Assembly: GCF_000763885.1 (NCBI RefSeq)
Contig: NZ_JRKO01000024.1
Coordinates: 19,725 to 83,724, forward strand
Direction: 5' to 3'
Source of the DNA: Paracoccus versutus
Lineage (GTDB): Bacteria > Pseudomonadota > Alphaproteobacteria > Rhodobacterales > Rhodobacteraceae
Length of the DNA stretch: 64,000 bases
The position numbers were made by a program, and so were the translations under genes. Positions 19,179 through 28,276 of this stretch are shown in pieces (positions within the stretch are counted from its first letter, which is position 1; each line of letters starts with the position of its first letter). The notes beneath the pieces are model-generated. The model did no database searches. It saw only the letters and a program-made list of their open reading frames with translations, and was not told where the DNA came from.

Positions 19179-19555
19179 GGCTGCATCCTCCCTTCCTGGA
19201 GGGCCCGCGATAGGGCGAGGCGTCAGCCGGGGAATCCGGCCCCCCGCCCGCGAACATGCCGGGCCGAACCGTCCTCGACGGGTAGTCTAGCAGATACAGC
19301 GCAAGGTTGCACTCGGGGAATCGCGTGCCTTGTCCCTTGCCGCCGCCCCGTCGCCGAGGGAGAGGCCGCCGCGCTCAGGGCATGGTGTCCATGGCGACCT
19401 GCCGCCGCACCGGGCGAAAGGCGGCCTGACGGCGGGCGCAGGATCGGATGGCGGTCGCTCGCCCAGGCACGCCAGCGCGTGGGTCGACGGCGTCATCCAT
19501 GAGAAACCGGCTGACGCGAGGCCGAATTCGGGATGACGTTGCCGCCCCCGCTCCT
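19179..19555. other. Intergenic region with no recognisable gene
   Basis: These 377 bases lie between the DUF2189 gene and pcaD. Short reading frames on both strands give proline/arginine-rich translations with no domain I can name and no ribosome binding sites. The first 40 bases hold the DUF2189 leader. I see no terminator for the pcaD transcript, which would read into this region. Confidence 0.6.
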
Positions 19556-20353
19556 TCAGGCACCGCATGGGGCTGCGGTCAGAAAGTCCTTCAAGGCGAT
19601 GTCGAAGCGCGGCGCCGATTCCCGGTTCACGATATGCCGCCCCGGCAGGGACAGGTGACGCCCGCAGCGCACCGCTTTGGCGATCATGGCCAATTCGGCG
19701 GGCGGGCAGACCGGATCGTCGTCGCCGGAAATCGCCAGCAGCGGATTGGCGATCTGGGGAAGGCGGTCGCGAAGATCCGCGCTGGCAAGCGCGGCGCAGC
19801 ATCCCACATAGCCATCGACCGAGGTGGCGGCGAAACCGTCCAGGACCGCCTTGACCGTGGCAGGATGGGTCGCGCGAAAACCGGGCGTGAACCAGCGTTC
19901 CGCAGTCGCGGGAACAAGACCGCCAAGGCCGTTTGCCCGGACCTCGTCGATGCGGGCATGCCAGCTTTCGGCGGTGCCGATCCGGGCGGCCGTCGCGCAA
20001 AGAACCATGCGCCCAAGCCGCGCGCCGGCGTGGATGCCCAGCCATTGCCCGGTCAGCCCGCCGATGGACAGGCCGCAGAAATGGCTGCGCCTGATGGACA
20101 GCGCGTCCCACAGCGCGATCACGTCGCCGCCCAGATCGGCCAGACCGTAAGGCGGCACCGGCGCGCCGGACCTGCCATGGCCGCGGCGATCATAGCGCAG
20201 GATGCGGAAATCCTGGGAAAGGCTGGCGACCTGGGCGTCCCACATGTGCAGGTCGGTGCCCAGGGAATTGCAGAAGGTCAGCCATGGCTTCTTCCCTGCC
20301 GCGCCGTCGATGCGATAGTGAAGCCGGTGGGTGGGCAGGTCCAGATAGGGCAT
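19556..20353 (-). CDS. pcaD: 3-oxoadipate enol-lactonase PcaD
   Basis: Alpha/beta hydrolase of 265 residues that opens 3-oxoadipate enol-lactone to 3-oxoadipate, the last ring-derived step of the catechol branch. Signatures: the oxyanion motif LTFCNSLGTD near residue 22, the nucleophile elbow CGLSIGGLTGQW (Ser near 97), the acid Asp in AISGDDDPV near 215 and the catalytic His in LPGRHIVN near 244. The ATG at 20353 follows a GAAAGG. It is the last gene of the cat-ben unit on this strand, 62 bases after the MFS transporter gene. Confidence 0.92.
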   Translation of the reverse strand: MPYLDLPTHRLHYRIDGAAGKKPWLTFCNSLGTDLHMWDAQVASLSQDFRILRYDRRGHGRSGAPVPPYGLADLGGDVIALWDALSIRRSHFCGLSIGGLTGQWLGIHAGARLGRMVLCATAARIGTAESWHARIDEVRANGLGGLVPATAERWFTPGFRATHPATVKAVLDGFAATSVDGYVGCCAALASADLRDRLPQIANPLLAISGDDDPVCPPAELAMIAKAVRCGRHLSLPGRHIVNRESAPRFDIALKDFLTAAPCGA

Positions 20354-20415
20354 GGTCGGCCTTTCATGCGGATTTGGACGCGCGGCCGAAACCGCGCGCC
20401 TGTTTTCGGTGATGC

Positions 20416-21747
20416 TCAGGCGGCGGCAAGCCGCGTCGCGTCGCGGGCACGCCCGTTGGCAAGCGCAAAGACCAGCATCGCCAGGGCCGAGAGCGCCGCC
20501 GGGATCGCGAAGAGCATGAAGTTCTGCCCCAGCGGCAGTTCCCGTGCCAGCAGCACCCCGCCCAGCGTCGGCCCGACGATGGCGCCGATCCGGCCCACGC
20601 CCGAGGCCCAGCCAAGGCCGGTCGAACGGACCGACAGGTTGTAAAGCTGCGCCACGCTGGCATAAAGCAGGATCTGGGTGCCGATGGTCGTCGCCCCGGC
20701 GACAAAGACCAGCAGGAACAAGAGCCCCGGCGCCGGGTTGAAGCCGATCAGCGCAATCGAGACCGCCGCCGCGGCAAAGAAGCCCACCACGACCTTGGGC
20801 AGGCCGAAACGGTCGCCCAGGCGTCCGCCCATGATCGCCCCCGCCATGCCGCCGAAGTTCAGCGAGAACAGCGACAGCAGGCTGGCCCGTTCGGCATAGC
20901 CGGCCTCTTGCAGCACCTTGGGCAGCCAGGACGACAGCAGATAGACCAGCAACAGGCAGCAGAAGAAGGACAGCCACAGCATCAGCGTGCGCAGCGTCCG
21001 GCCGTGCCGGAACAGCTCCGCCACCGATGCCGATGCGCCCTTGGCCTCGGCAAAGACCAGCCGGTCCTCGGGGGCCAGCGGCGTGGCCGGGTCGATGCGG
21101 GCAAAGATGCGCCGCGCCTCGTCCTGCTTGCCCTGGCGGATCAGGAAGCCCAGCGATTCCGGCAGTTTCCACAGGACCAGCGGCAACATCAGCAGCGGCA
21201 CGGCGGCGATGAAGAACATCGGCCTCCAGCCGAAGCTGGGGATCAGGCCGATGCCCAGGCCCGCCGCGACCATGCCGCCGACCGAATAGCCCGAAAACAT
21301 CAGCGCGACCATGGTGCCGCGCAACCGCCTGGGCGCATATTCGTTCATCAGCGCCACCGCGTTCGGCATCAGCCCGCCGCAGCCCAGGCCCGCGATGAAG
21401 CGGAAGACCTTGAACTGCTCGGGCGAGTTGGCAAAGCCCGTCAGCACGGTGGCCGAGGTGAACAGCACGAAGCTGATCGCCACGCCCTTCTTGCGGCCGA
21501 TCCGGTCGGCCAGCGGGCCAAGGATCAGGGCGCCGAACATCATCCCGAACAGCGCCCAGGCCTGCAGCGCGCCCGCCTGCGGCTTGGTCAGCCCCCATTC
21601 CACGATCAGCGTGGGCAGCACTGTGCCCGCCACGAACACGTCGTATCCATCGACCACCAGCAGCGCGCCGCAAAGCGCGACCACCCTCCATTGAAAGCTG
21701 CCGAACGGGCCTTGGTCGATGGCCTCGTTCACGTCTATGCTGCGCAT
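20416..21747 (-). CDS. Aromatic acid:H+ symporter, MFS (BenK/PcaK type)
   Basis: Major facilitator of 443 residues with 12 predicted helices, of the aromatic acid:H+ symporter group. It has the family DGYDVFVAG segment in helix 1 (near residue 33), motif A LADRIGRKKG near 80 and a second copy LGDRFGLPK near 302. GGAGGAGACAAGGA lies just upstream of the ATG. It sits between benD and pcaD in the same orientation, so benzoate is the likely substrate. PcaK-like uptake of other aromatic acids cannot be excluded. Confidence 0.9.
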   Translation of the reverse strand: MRSIDVNEAIDQGPFGSFQWRVVALCGALLVVDGYDVFVAGTVLPTLIVEWGLTKPQAGALQAWALFGMMFGALILGPLADRIGRKKGVAISFVLFTSATVLTGFANSPEQFKVFRFIAGLGCGGLMPNAVALMNEYAPRRLRGTMVALMFSGYSVGGMVAAGLGIGLIPSFGWRPMFFIAAVPLLMLPLVLWKLPESLGFLIRQGKQDEARRIFARIDPATPLAPEDRLVFAEAKGASASVAELFRHGRTLRTLMLWLSFFCCLLLVYLLSSWLPKVLQEAGYAERASLLSLFSLNFGGMAGAIMGGRLGDRFGLPKVVVGFFAAAAVSIALIGFNPAPGLLFLLVFVAGATTIGTQILLYASVAQLYNLSVRSTGLGWASGVGRIGAIVGPTLGGVLLARELPLGQNFMLFAIPAALSALAMLVFALANGRARDATRLAAA

Positions 21748-21784
21748 TCCTTGTCTCCTCCCTGTCTCGTCGTTGAAATCGCGG

Positions 21785-22570
21785 TCAGCCGCTGTCGCCC
21801 CCCGCGACGGGCAGGACCGAGCCGGTGATGTAGGACGCCTCGTCCGAGGCCAGGAACAGGATCGGCGCGACCTGTTCGTCGATGCTGCCGTAGCGGCGCA
21901 TGAAGGCGGATTGCCTGACCTGGTCCACGACCTCGGCCATCCAGCGCCGTTCGTCGGCGCTGTCGCCATCGGCATTGCGCGGGACGCGGCGCGGCGGCGC
22001 CTCGGTCCCGCCGGGGGCGGTGGCGACCACGCGGATGTTCTGGCCGGCCATCTCCATCGCCAGGGATTGCGTGATCGCGTTGACGCCGCCCTTGGCCGCC
22101 GAATAGGGCACGCGATGGATGCCGCGCGTCGCGTTCGACGAGACGTTGACGATGGTGCCGCCGCCGCGCGCCAGCAGATGCGGCAGGACCGCATGGCAGC
22201 AATACAGCGTCGGCATCAGCGACCGGCGGATCTCGGCGTCGATCTGGGCCGGTTCGAATTCGGCAAAGGGCCGCATCCGTATCGCGCCGCCGACATTGTT
22301 GATCAGGATGTCGATGCCGCCGAAGGTGCGGGCCGCATGGCGCATCGCCGCATCGGCGCCGTCCCAGGTTTCCAGGTCGGCGGTGAAGGCCGCGGCACCG
22401 CCGCCCGCTTCCGCCGCCACCTCGGCCACGAAATCGGCACGGTCCACGAACAGCACCCGCCCCCCTTCGGCCGCCGCGCGCAGGGCGACGGCGCGGCCGA
22501 TGCCCTGCGCGGCCCCGGTCACGACCAGCACCTTGCCCGCAAAGCGACCGGCAAAGACGGCCCCGGTCAT
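21785..22570 (-). CDS. benD: cis-dihydroxycyclohexadiene carboxylate dehydrogenase BenD
   Basis: Short-chain dehydrogenase of 261 residues. It oxidises and decarboxylates benzoate cis-1,2-dihydrodiol to catechol with NAD+. It shows the NAD motif TGAAQGIG near residue 18, NNVGG near 90, the catalytic Ser in VNVSS near 139 and YSAAKGG near 151. The C-terminal half (GGTEAPPRRVPRN) is typical of BenD/XylL rather than generic family members. The start overlaps the benC stop (ATGA). Confidence 0.93.
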   Translation of the reverse strand: MTGAVFAGRFAGKVLVVTGAAQGIGRAVALRAAAEGGRVLFVDRADFVAEVAAEAGGGAAAFTADLETWDGADAAMRHAARTFGGIDILINNVGGAIRMRPFAEFEPAQIDAEIRRSLMPTLYCCHAVLPHLLARGGGTIVNVSSNATRGIHRVPYSAAKGGVNAITQSLAMEMAGQNIRVVATAPGGTEAPPRRVPRNADGDSADERRWMAEVVDQVRQSAFMRRYGSIDEQVAPILFLASDEASYITGSVLPVAGGDSG

Positions 22571-23595
22571 GCGATGGCCTTCAGCGGCGCGTTGGGGGTG
22601 AACTTCTCGTAATGGAAGCTGGCGGGCTGCACGCCCTGCCCGTCCAGGTAATGCCGCACGGCATCGACCATGGGCGGGGGTCCGCAAAGATAGACATCGA
22701 CCCCGCCGGCGGCCAGCATGTCCTCGGGCATGTGCTGCGTCACCCAGCCCTTGCGGGGGTGGCCGGATGCGGGATCCGCCACCACGGTCGCAAAGGTGAA
22801 GTTCGGCAGGCGGCCGGCATAGGCGGCCAGCTCATCGACCAGCACCAGATCCTGATCGCGCGTCACGCCATAGACCAGGTGGATCTGGCGCCGCGACCCG
22901 GCCCGCGCCAGAACCTCCAGCATCGACAGGAAGGGCGCCAGGCCGGTGCCGCCCGCCAGGAACAGCAGCGGGCCTTTGCCGTCGCGCAGGTAGAAGCTGC
23001 CCATCGGCCCGGTCAGGTCCAGCCGGTCGCCCGGCTTCGCGCGCGCCAGCCAGTTGCCCATCAGCCCGCCGGGGATCTTCTTGATCAGGAAGCCCAGGCT
23101 GCGCTCGCCCGGAGCGGAGCTGAAGGAATAGGACCGATGATCGCCGCTGCCCGGCACGGCGATGTTGACATATTGCCCCGGCAGGAAGGCGGGAGCCTGC
23201 GCCTCGTCGTCCACCGCCAGCTCCAGCACCACGGCGGCGTCCTGATGCGGCTCGATCCGGGTCACGGTGGCGGCGAAAACCTGCTGGCCGGTCTTGCAGG
23301 CCAGCGAGGTCGTCGGCACCGACAGCACGCAATCCGAGGACGGCACCATCTGGCAGGTCAGGACCAGCCCCTCGGCGGCCTCGTCCTCGGTCAGGGCGTC
23401 GTCGATATAGTCGTCGCCCATGTCATAGGCGCCGCTTTCGGCGCGGCACTTGCAGGTGCCGCAAACACCGTCCGAACAGTCCATCGGCAGGTTGATCTTG
23501 TTGCGGAACGCGGCGTCGAGAACCTTCTCGCCCGGCTTGCAATCGACGAAGCGGGTGATCCCGTCCTCGAAATTCAATGCGATGCGATAGCACAT
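22567..23595 (-). CDS. benC: Benzoate 1,2-dioxygenase reductase BenC
   Basis: Electron-transfer component of 342 residues that carries electrons from NADH to the BenAB oxygenase. An N-terminal plant-type 2Fe-2S ferredoxin domain has Cys40, Cys45, Cys48 and Cys81. The FAD domain has the RSYSFSS motif near residue 150, and the NAD domain has LFLAGGTGLAPFLSML near 210 and a late CGPPPMVDAV. It lies 34 bases after benB and overlaps benD by 4 bases. Confidence 0.95.
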   Translation of the reverse strand: MCYRIALNFEDGITRFVDCKPGEKVLDAAFRNKINLPMDCSDGVCGTCKCRAESGAYDMGDDYIDDALTEDEAAEGLVLTCQMVPSSDCVLSVPTTSLACKTGQQVFAATVTRIEPHQDAAVVLELAVDDEAQAPAFLPGQYVNIAVPGSGDHRSYSFSSAPGERSLGFLIKKIPGGLMGNWLARAKPGDRLDLTGPMGSFYLRDGKGPLLFLAGGTGLAPFLSMLEVLARAGSRRQIHLVYGVTRDQDLVLVDELAAYAGRLPNFTFATVVADPASGHPRKGWVTQHMPEDMLAAGGVDVYLCGPPPMVDAVRHYLDGQGVQPASFHYEKFTPNAPLKAIA

Positions 23596-23629
23596 GGTCG
23601 CCTCCTCCTTGCGGTTGTGCTGGGACGGG

Positions 23630-24139
23630 TCAGACGTGGTAGACGTCGATGACCTGGCGGATGTAGTCGTTCTTCAGGACGATCTTCTTGGCGGCGATGA
23701 CCAGCCCGCCGTCGTCCTTGCGCAGGGTCACGAAGATGGTGCCGAAGAACTGGTCGGTGACCTTGTAGCGGTGGTTCAGCGTGTGGAAGTTGTAGCGCAC
23801 GTCCACCTCGGAGCCGCGGTCCTCGACCACCTCGACGTTCTGGACGGCGTGGCTGGTGCGCGGCTCGGGGGTGGATGCGCCCGAACGCTCGGTCTTGATG
23901 CGAAAGACGCGATCCTCCAGCCCCTCGCGGTTCGGGTAGTAGATCAGCGAGATCTGGGATTGCGGATCCTCGGTGATCTGGTCGTTGTCGTCCCAGGCGG
24001 GCATCCAGTAGGGCGCATCGGGGGCATAGCAGGTCAGCCATTCGTCCCATTGCCGGTCGTCGAGCAGGCGCGCCTCGCGATAGAGGAAGGCGCAGATGGC
24101 ATTGTAGTCCAGGCGGGTTGCGGTGTGATCCAGGCTCAT
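23630..24139 (-). CDS. benB: Benzoate 1,2-dioxygenase small (beta) subunit BenB
   Basis: Ring-hydroxylating dioxygenase beta subunit of 169 residues (SnoaL/NTF2-like fold). It is structural in the alpha3-beta3 oxygenase. Family segments: [18 protein letters not shown] near residue 19, [10 protein letters not shown] near 43 and the late [20 protein letters not shown]. It overlaps benA by 4 bases (ATGA), consistent with equal production of the subunits. Confidence 0.94.
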   Translation of the reverse strand: MSLDHTATRLDYNAICAFLYREARLLDDRQWDEWLTCYAPDAPYWMPAWDDNDQITEDPQSQISLIYYPNREGLEDRVFRIKTERSGASTPEPRTSHAVQNVEVVEDRGSEVDVRYNFHTLNHRYKVTDQFFGTIFVTLRKDDGGLVIAAKKIVLKNDYIRQVIDVYHV

Positions 24140-25494
24140 GCCGCCTCTCCCTGCTTCTCGGCCGCGAGCGCGCTGCGCATGACCTCGGCCCAGTATTCGT
24201 GCTGGCAGACGAAAAGCCCCTCGTCCTCGCTGCGTTCGCCCGACAGCAGCGGCTTCAGCCCCATGCGCCGGGCATTCTCGTCCGGCCCGTCGATCCACAG
24301 CGGCGCGCCGCGCGACATGTCGTTCCACAGCGCCAGCGTGCCGGCGTAAGCGGTCTGGCAGGCGCGGAATTCCTCGAGGTCGTCCGAGGTGCCCATGCCC
24401 GAGACGTTGAAGAAATCCTCGTATTGGCGGATGCGGTGGGCGCGGTCCTCGGCGGACTCGCCCTTGGGGGCGAAGCAGAAGATGGTGACTTCGGTCTTGT
24501 CCACGCCCAGCGGGCGCACGACGCGGATCTGGGTGCTGAACTGGTCCATCAGGAACACGTTCGGATAGAGGCACAGGTTCCGGGTCTGGTTGACGATGAA
24601 GCCGGCCTTCTCCTCGCCCAGGCGGGCGGCGATTTCCTCGCGGCGGTTCCAGACCGGGCGGACCTCGGGGTTCCTGGTGTTGGTCCACAGCAGGATATGG
24701 CCGTTCTCGAAGCCATAGACGCCGGCGACCGACTTCGACCAGCTGTTGGCATCGACCGCCTTGGTGCCGGTCTCGCTGCGCCGGTCCATGGTGGTGGCAT
24801 AGTTCCAATGCACCGAGCTGACATGGTAGCCGTCGCAGCCGTTCTCCATCTGCAGCTTCCAGTTGCCGTCGTAGATATAGGAGGAATTGCCGCGCAGCAC
24901 CTCCAGCCCCTCGGGGGCCTGGTCGACGATCTGGTCGATGATGACCTTGGTCTCACCCAGGAAATCCTCGAGCGAGGCCACATCGGGATTGAGGCTGCCG
25001 AACAGGAAGCCGCGATAGCTTTCGAAGCGCGCCACGCGGGTCAGGTCGTGCGAGCCGTCCTTGCCGAACTGCTCGGGATATTGCGTGGTCTTGGCGTCCT
25101 TGACCTTCAGAAGCTTGCCGGTGTTCGAAAAGGTCCAGCCGTGGAACGGACAGGTGAAGCTGCCCTTGTTGCCCTGCTTGCGGCGGCACAGCATCGCGCC
25201 CTTGTGGGCGCAGGCGTTGATGACGGCATTCAGCGCGCCGGTCTTGTCGCGGGTGATGACGACCGGCTGGCGACCGATCCAGGTGGTGTAATAGTCGTTG
25301 ATTTCGGGGATCTGGCTTTCATGCGCCAGATAGACCCAGTTGCCTTCGAAGATGTGCTTCATTTCCAGCGCGAACAGATCTTCGTTGGTGAAGATGTCGC
25401 GGCGGCAGCGGTAGAGGCCGGCTTCCTTGTCGTCCTGCACGGCAACGGCCAGCAGATGTTCCAGATCGCGTGCCTTTTCGATGATCGCGGACAT
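24136..25494 (-). CDS. benA: Benzoate 1,2-dioxygenase large (alpha) subunit BenA
   Basis: Catalytic subunit of 452 residues. The Rieske 2Fe-2S centre is complete: Cys95, His97, Cys115, His118. The mononuclear iron site has Asp221, His224 and His229 in the [11 protein letters not shown] segment. It adds O2 to benzoate to form the cis-1,2-diol. An anthranilate (AntA) or toluate (XylX) specificity would look similar, but benD and catechol genes in the same unit favour benzoate. It follows catA after 119 bases. Confidence 0.93.
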   Translation of the reverse strand: MSAIIEKARDLEHLLAVAVQDDKEAGLYRCRRDIFTNEDLFALEMKHIFEGNWVYLAHESQIPEINDYYTTWIGRQPVVITRDKTGALNAVINACAHKGAMLCRRKQGNKGSFTCPFHGWTFSNTGKLLKVKDAKTTQYPEQFGKDGSHDLTRVARFESYRGFLFGSLNPDVASLEDFLGETKVIIDQIVDQAPEGLEVLRGNSSYIYDGNWKLQMENGCDGYHVSSVHWNYATTMDRRSETGTKAVDANSWSKSVAGVYGFENGHILLWTNTRNPEVRPVWNRREEIAARLGEEKAGFIVNQTRNLCLYPNVFLMDQFSTQIRVVRPLGVDKTEVTIFCFAPKGESAEDRAHRIRQYEDFFNVSGMGTSDDLEEFRACQTAYAGTLALWNDMSRGAPLWIDGPDENARRMGLKPLLSGERSEDEGLFVCQHEYWAEVMRSALAAEKQGEAA

Positions 25495-25613
25495 GAGTTC
25501 TCTCCCCAGGGGGAGGCACGTTTCGCGCGCCAGCCCCTGCCGATGTCGGTGATGAAAGGTGGGTTCGGGCCGGGCGGCCGCCCCCCTTCCGAGGGGCCGC
25601 CCGAAGACGCGGG

Positions 25614-26552
25614 TCAGGCGACGGCGCGGCGGCGCTGTTCGTTGACCTGGTTGTCCACGCCGTCGATCAGCGCGGTCAGGTGGATGTCGAACTGGATCTC
25701 GGCGAAGGGGCCGTTGAGGTTGTTGGCGTGGATGCTGGCCTCGTCCGTGCGCTCGACGACCTTCGGCACCAGCCCCTCGCGGGTCGCATAGGCGAAGTCG
25801 TCGTCGATCAGCGGATCGCCCTCGATGTTGATCTGCGTGGTCAGCTTGCGGTGGCTGTCGGCGCTGATGAAGAAATGGATATGCGCCGGGCGCTGGCCGT
25901 GGCGGCCCAGGGCGGACAGCAGCTTTTCCGTCGGGCTGCCGGGCGGCACGCCGTAGCCGCTGGGCAGGATGCTCTGGAACTTGTAGCGGCCGTCCTGGTC
26001 GGCGATGATGGTGCGGCGCATGTTGAACGGCGCCTGCTTTCCGGTCGGGTCGAAATGCGAATAGAAGCCGCGGGTGTCGCAATGCCACACCTCGACCTTG
26101 GCGCCGGGCAGCGGCTTGCCGTCCGCGCCATGCACGGTGCCATGCATGATCAGCGTGTGCCCGTCGGCATCCGTGCCGTCGTCGAGCCGCGCAAAGCCCA
26201 CCGATTCCGGGGCGCCGGCGACGTAAAGCGGGCCCTCGATGGTGCGCGGCGTCGGATTGTCGATCCCCAGCGCGGCGTCGATGGCGTCGAGCCGTTCGTC
26301 CAGGAAATGGTCGATGCCGAGTCCGGGCGAGATCAGCCCCGCCTGCCCGGCCGCGCCCAGATCGTTCAGCCAGGCCACGCCCGTCCAGTATTCGTCGGGG
26401 GTGATGTCCAGGTCGTCGATGGCCTTGAACAGGTCGGACATCAGCCGGTGGATGATCTGCTTCATGCGCGGGTTGCCGCTGTCGCTGTTCTGCCCGCTGA
26501 GTTCGCGCAGGAACGCCTGCACGTCGGGCCGGTCGAAAATCTTGACAGTCAT
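25614..26552 (-). CDS. catA: Catechol 1,2-dioxygenase CatA
   Basis: Intradiol dioxygenase of 312 residues that cleaves catechol to cis,cis-muconate with Fe(III). The ferric ligands occur at the same numbers as in the classical enzyme: Tyr164 (GFYSHF), Tyr200 (PSGY), His224 and His226 (RPAHIHF). The N-terminal helical dimer/lipid-binding domain covers residues 1-100. It lies between catC and benA on the same strand. Confidence 0.97.
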   Translation of the reverse strand: MTVKIFDRPDVQAFLRELSGQNSDSGNPRMKQIIHRLMSDLFKAIDDLDITPDEYWTGVAWLNDLGAAGQAGLISPGLGIDHFLDERLDAIDAALGIDNPTPRTIEGPLYVAGAPESVGFARLDDGTDADGHTLIMHGTVHGADGKPLPGAKVEVWHCDTRGFYSHFDPTGKQAPFNMRRTIIADQDGRYKFQSILPSGYGVPPGSPTEKLLSALGRHGQRPAHIHFFISADSHRKLTTQINIEGDPLIDDDFAYATREGLVPKVVERTDEASIHANNLNGPFAEIQFDIHLTALIDGVDNQVNEQRRRAVA

Positions 26553-26625
26553 GGTCTCTCCTCCTGGATTCTCGTGGAAACTGGGACGGGTCGGCTCCTC
26601 CGCCGGCCCTTTGGGAATGATGGCT

Positions 26626-26916
26626 CTAGCGGTCGTCCTCGCGGATCGAGGACGGGTGGCGCAGCAGGGGCGTCACCTCGATCCTCATGAAGGGAAACAG
26701 CGGCAGGCCCGACAGGATCTCGTGCAGCTCGGCATTGTCCCGGACGTCGAGGATGCTGAAATTCGCGTATTCGCCCGCGATGCGCCAGATGTGCCGCCAC
26801 TTGCCGCTGGCCTGCAGCGCCTGCGAATAGGCCTTTTCCCGCGCGATGATCTCGGCCGCCTCGTCGGCGGGCAGGTCGCGGGGGATGTTCACATCCATCC
26901 GAACATGGAACAGCAT
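26626..26916 (-). CDS. catC: Muconolactone delta-isomerase CatC
   Basis: Ferredoxin-like-fold isomerase of 96 residues that converts muconolactone to 3-oxoadipate enol-lactone. It has the family start MLFHVRMDVNIPRDLP and the segment GKWRHIWRIAGEYANFSI. Two ATGs are possible. The one at 26922 overlaps the catB stop (ATGA), but AGGAGG touches it. The one at 26916 has that AGGAGG at a 6-base distance and gives the family N-terminus, so it was chosen. Confidence 0.94.
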   Translation of the reverse strand: MLFHVRMDVNIPRDLPADEAAEIIAREKAYSQALQASGKWRHIWRIAGEYANFSILDVRDNAELHEILSGLPLFPFMRIEVTPLLRHPSSIREDDR

Positions 26917-26918
26917 CG

Positions 26919-28109
26919 TCATCCTCCTTGGCCGGCGGGGCGGGTCTTGCGGCGCAGGCCGTCGCGGGCAAAGAACGCCACGCGGTCGTCATCCAGCTGG
27001 ATGCCGAGCCCCGGCCCGGACGGAACCGTCAGCGCGAAGTCGCTGTAATCCAGCGGCTCGCACAGGATCTCCTCGGTCAGAAGCAGCGGCCCGAACAGTT
27101 CCGTGCCCCATTGCAGGTTCGCGAAGGTCGAGAAGGCATGGGCCGAGGCGATGCTGCCCACCGCGCCTTCCAGCATGGTGCCGCCGTAAAGGCCGATCCC
27201 GGCGGCATCGGCGATGGCCGCCACCCGCAGCGCATTGAAGCAGCCGCCGCATTGCTCGATCTTGACGGCAAAGACATCGGCGCCATGCACCCTGGCGAGC
27301 TCGAAGGCCGATTCCGGGCCGGAAAGCGATTCATCGGCCATCAGCGCCGTGGGAAAGCGGCGCACCAGCCGCACCAGCCCCGCGGCCGCGGCCACAGGCT
27401 GCTCGACCAGCTCGCAGCCGGCATCGGCCAGGGCCGCCATGCCATGGGCCGCCTCGGTCTCGCTCCAGGCCATGTTCACGTCGACCCGCACCGCGGCGCG
27501 GTCGCCAAGCGCGCGCTTGATCGCCGCGACATGGGCGATGTCGTCGCGGATGTCGCGGGCGCCGATCTTCAGCTTGAAGATGCGGTGGCGGCGCAGGTCC
27601 AGCATGCGCTCGGCCTCGGCGATGTCGGTCGCGGTATCGCCCGAGGCCAGCGTCCAGGCCACCGCCAGCCGGTCGCGGCGCCGGCCGCCCAAAAGCTCGC
27701 TGACCGGCAGGCCCAGCCGCTTGCCATGCGCATCCAGAAGCGCGGTCTCGACGGCGCTCTTGGCAAAGCGGTTTTCCTTGACCGCCTTGCCGATGCGCGC
27801 CATCAGCGCCTGGATGCGGGTCGCGTCCTGGCCCAGCATCACCGCCGCGAAATAGGTGTCGATCGCCAGCTTCATGCTTTCGGGGCTTTCGCCGCCATAG
27901 GCCAGCCCGCCGATCGTCGTGCCTTCGCCGATGCCGACCACGCCGTCGCTGCAATGCAGCTTGACCAGCATCAGGGTCTGGCCGTTCATCGTGGCGACCG
28001 ACAGCTTGTGCGGCCGGATGGTGGGCAGGTCGACCAGGATGGTCTCGACCCGGTCGATGACCGGGCTGACGGCGTTGGTCGGGGCAAGGGGTGCGAATGT
28101 CTGGTTCAT
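26919..28109 (-). CDS. catB: Muconate cycloisomerase CatB
   Basis: Enolase-superfamily enzyme of 396 residues that lactonises cis,cis-muconate to muconolactone. Visible catalytic elements: the K-x-K pair in FKLKIGARD near residue 188, metal ligands in VDVNMAW, ELVEQP and MADES, and the opposite Lys in FAVKIEQCG near 291. An alternative ATG at 28133 adds eight residues and has a modest GAAAGG upstream, so the start is not certain. It is first in the cat-ben unit and divergent from catR. Confidence 0.94.
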   Translation of the reverse strand: MNQTFAPLAPTNAVSPVIDRVETILVDLPTIRPHKLSVATMNGQTLMLVKLHCSDGVVGIGEGTTIGGLAYGGESPESMKLAIDTYFAAVMLGQDATRIQALMARIGKAVKENRFAKSAVETALLDAHGKRLGLPVSELLGGRRRDRLAVAWTLASGDTATDIAEAERMLDLRRHRIFKLKIGARDIRDDIAHVAAIKRALGDRAAVRVDVNMAWSETEAAHGMAALADAGCELVEQPVAAAAGLVRLVRRFPTALMADESLSGPESAFELARVHGADVFAVKIEQCGGCFNALRVAAIADAAGIGLYGGTMLEGAVGSIASAHAFSTFANLQWGTELFGPLLLTEEILCEPLDYSDFALTVPSGPGLGIQLDDDRVAFFARDGLRRKTRPAGQGG

Positions 28110-28161
28110 GCCGGCAAGATTGCGGCCGGCCATGCCTTTCGTCCAACACCGTTTGGGTTTG

Positions 28162-28186
28162 ATACTATGCTCTGAAGGTATTATAC
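28162..28186. promoter_or_regulatory. CatR-type ATAC/GTAT elements in the catB-catR divergent promoter
   Basis: ATAC at 28162-28165, GTAT at 28178-28181 and ATAC at 28183-28186 lie midway between catB and catR. The last two form the dyad GTATTATAC. CatM/BenM-type LysR regulators bind ATAC-N7-GTAT dyads; here the spacing is 12, so the match is only partial. Position between divergent genes fits a LysR-type activator site. Confidence 0.5.
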
Positions 28187-28276
28187 TGCGAATTATCCCG
28201 CATTTCAGCGGGTTGATCCGCCGCCAAATACCCAGGACGCGCGCAAGATTCGTCTGGCAGACAGGAGGGGCTTTCC

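Noticed and set aside
19179..19555. Possible decayed gene between the DUF2189 gene and pcaD
   Set aside because: No frame gave a recognisable family segment and no start signal was found.
19556..21691. Open frame joining pcaD and the MFS gene into a 711-residue fusion
   Set aside because: Upstream of the PcaD start the frame is the MFS gene read in the wrong phase; the MFS gene has its own frame and start.
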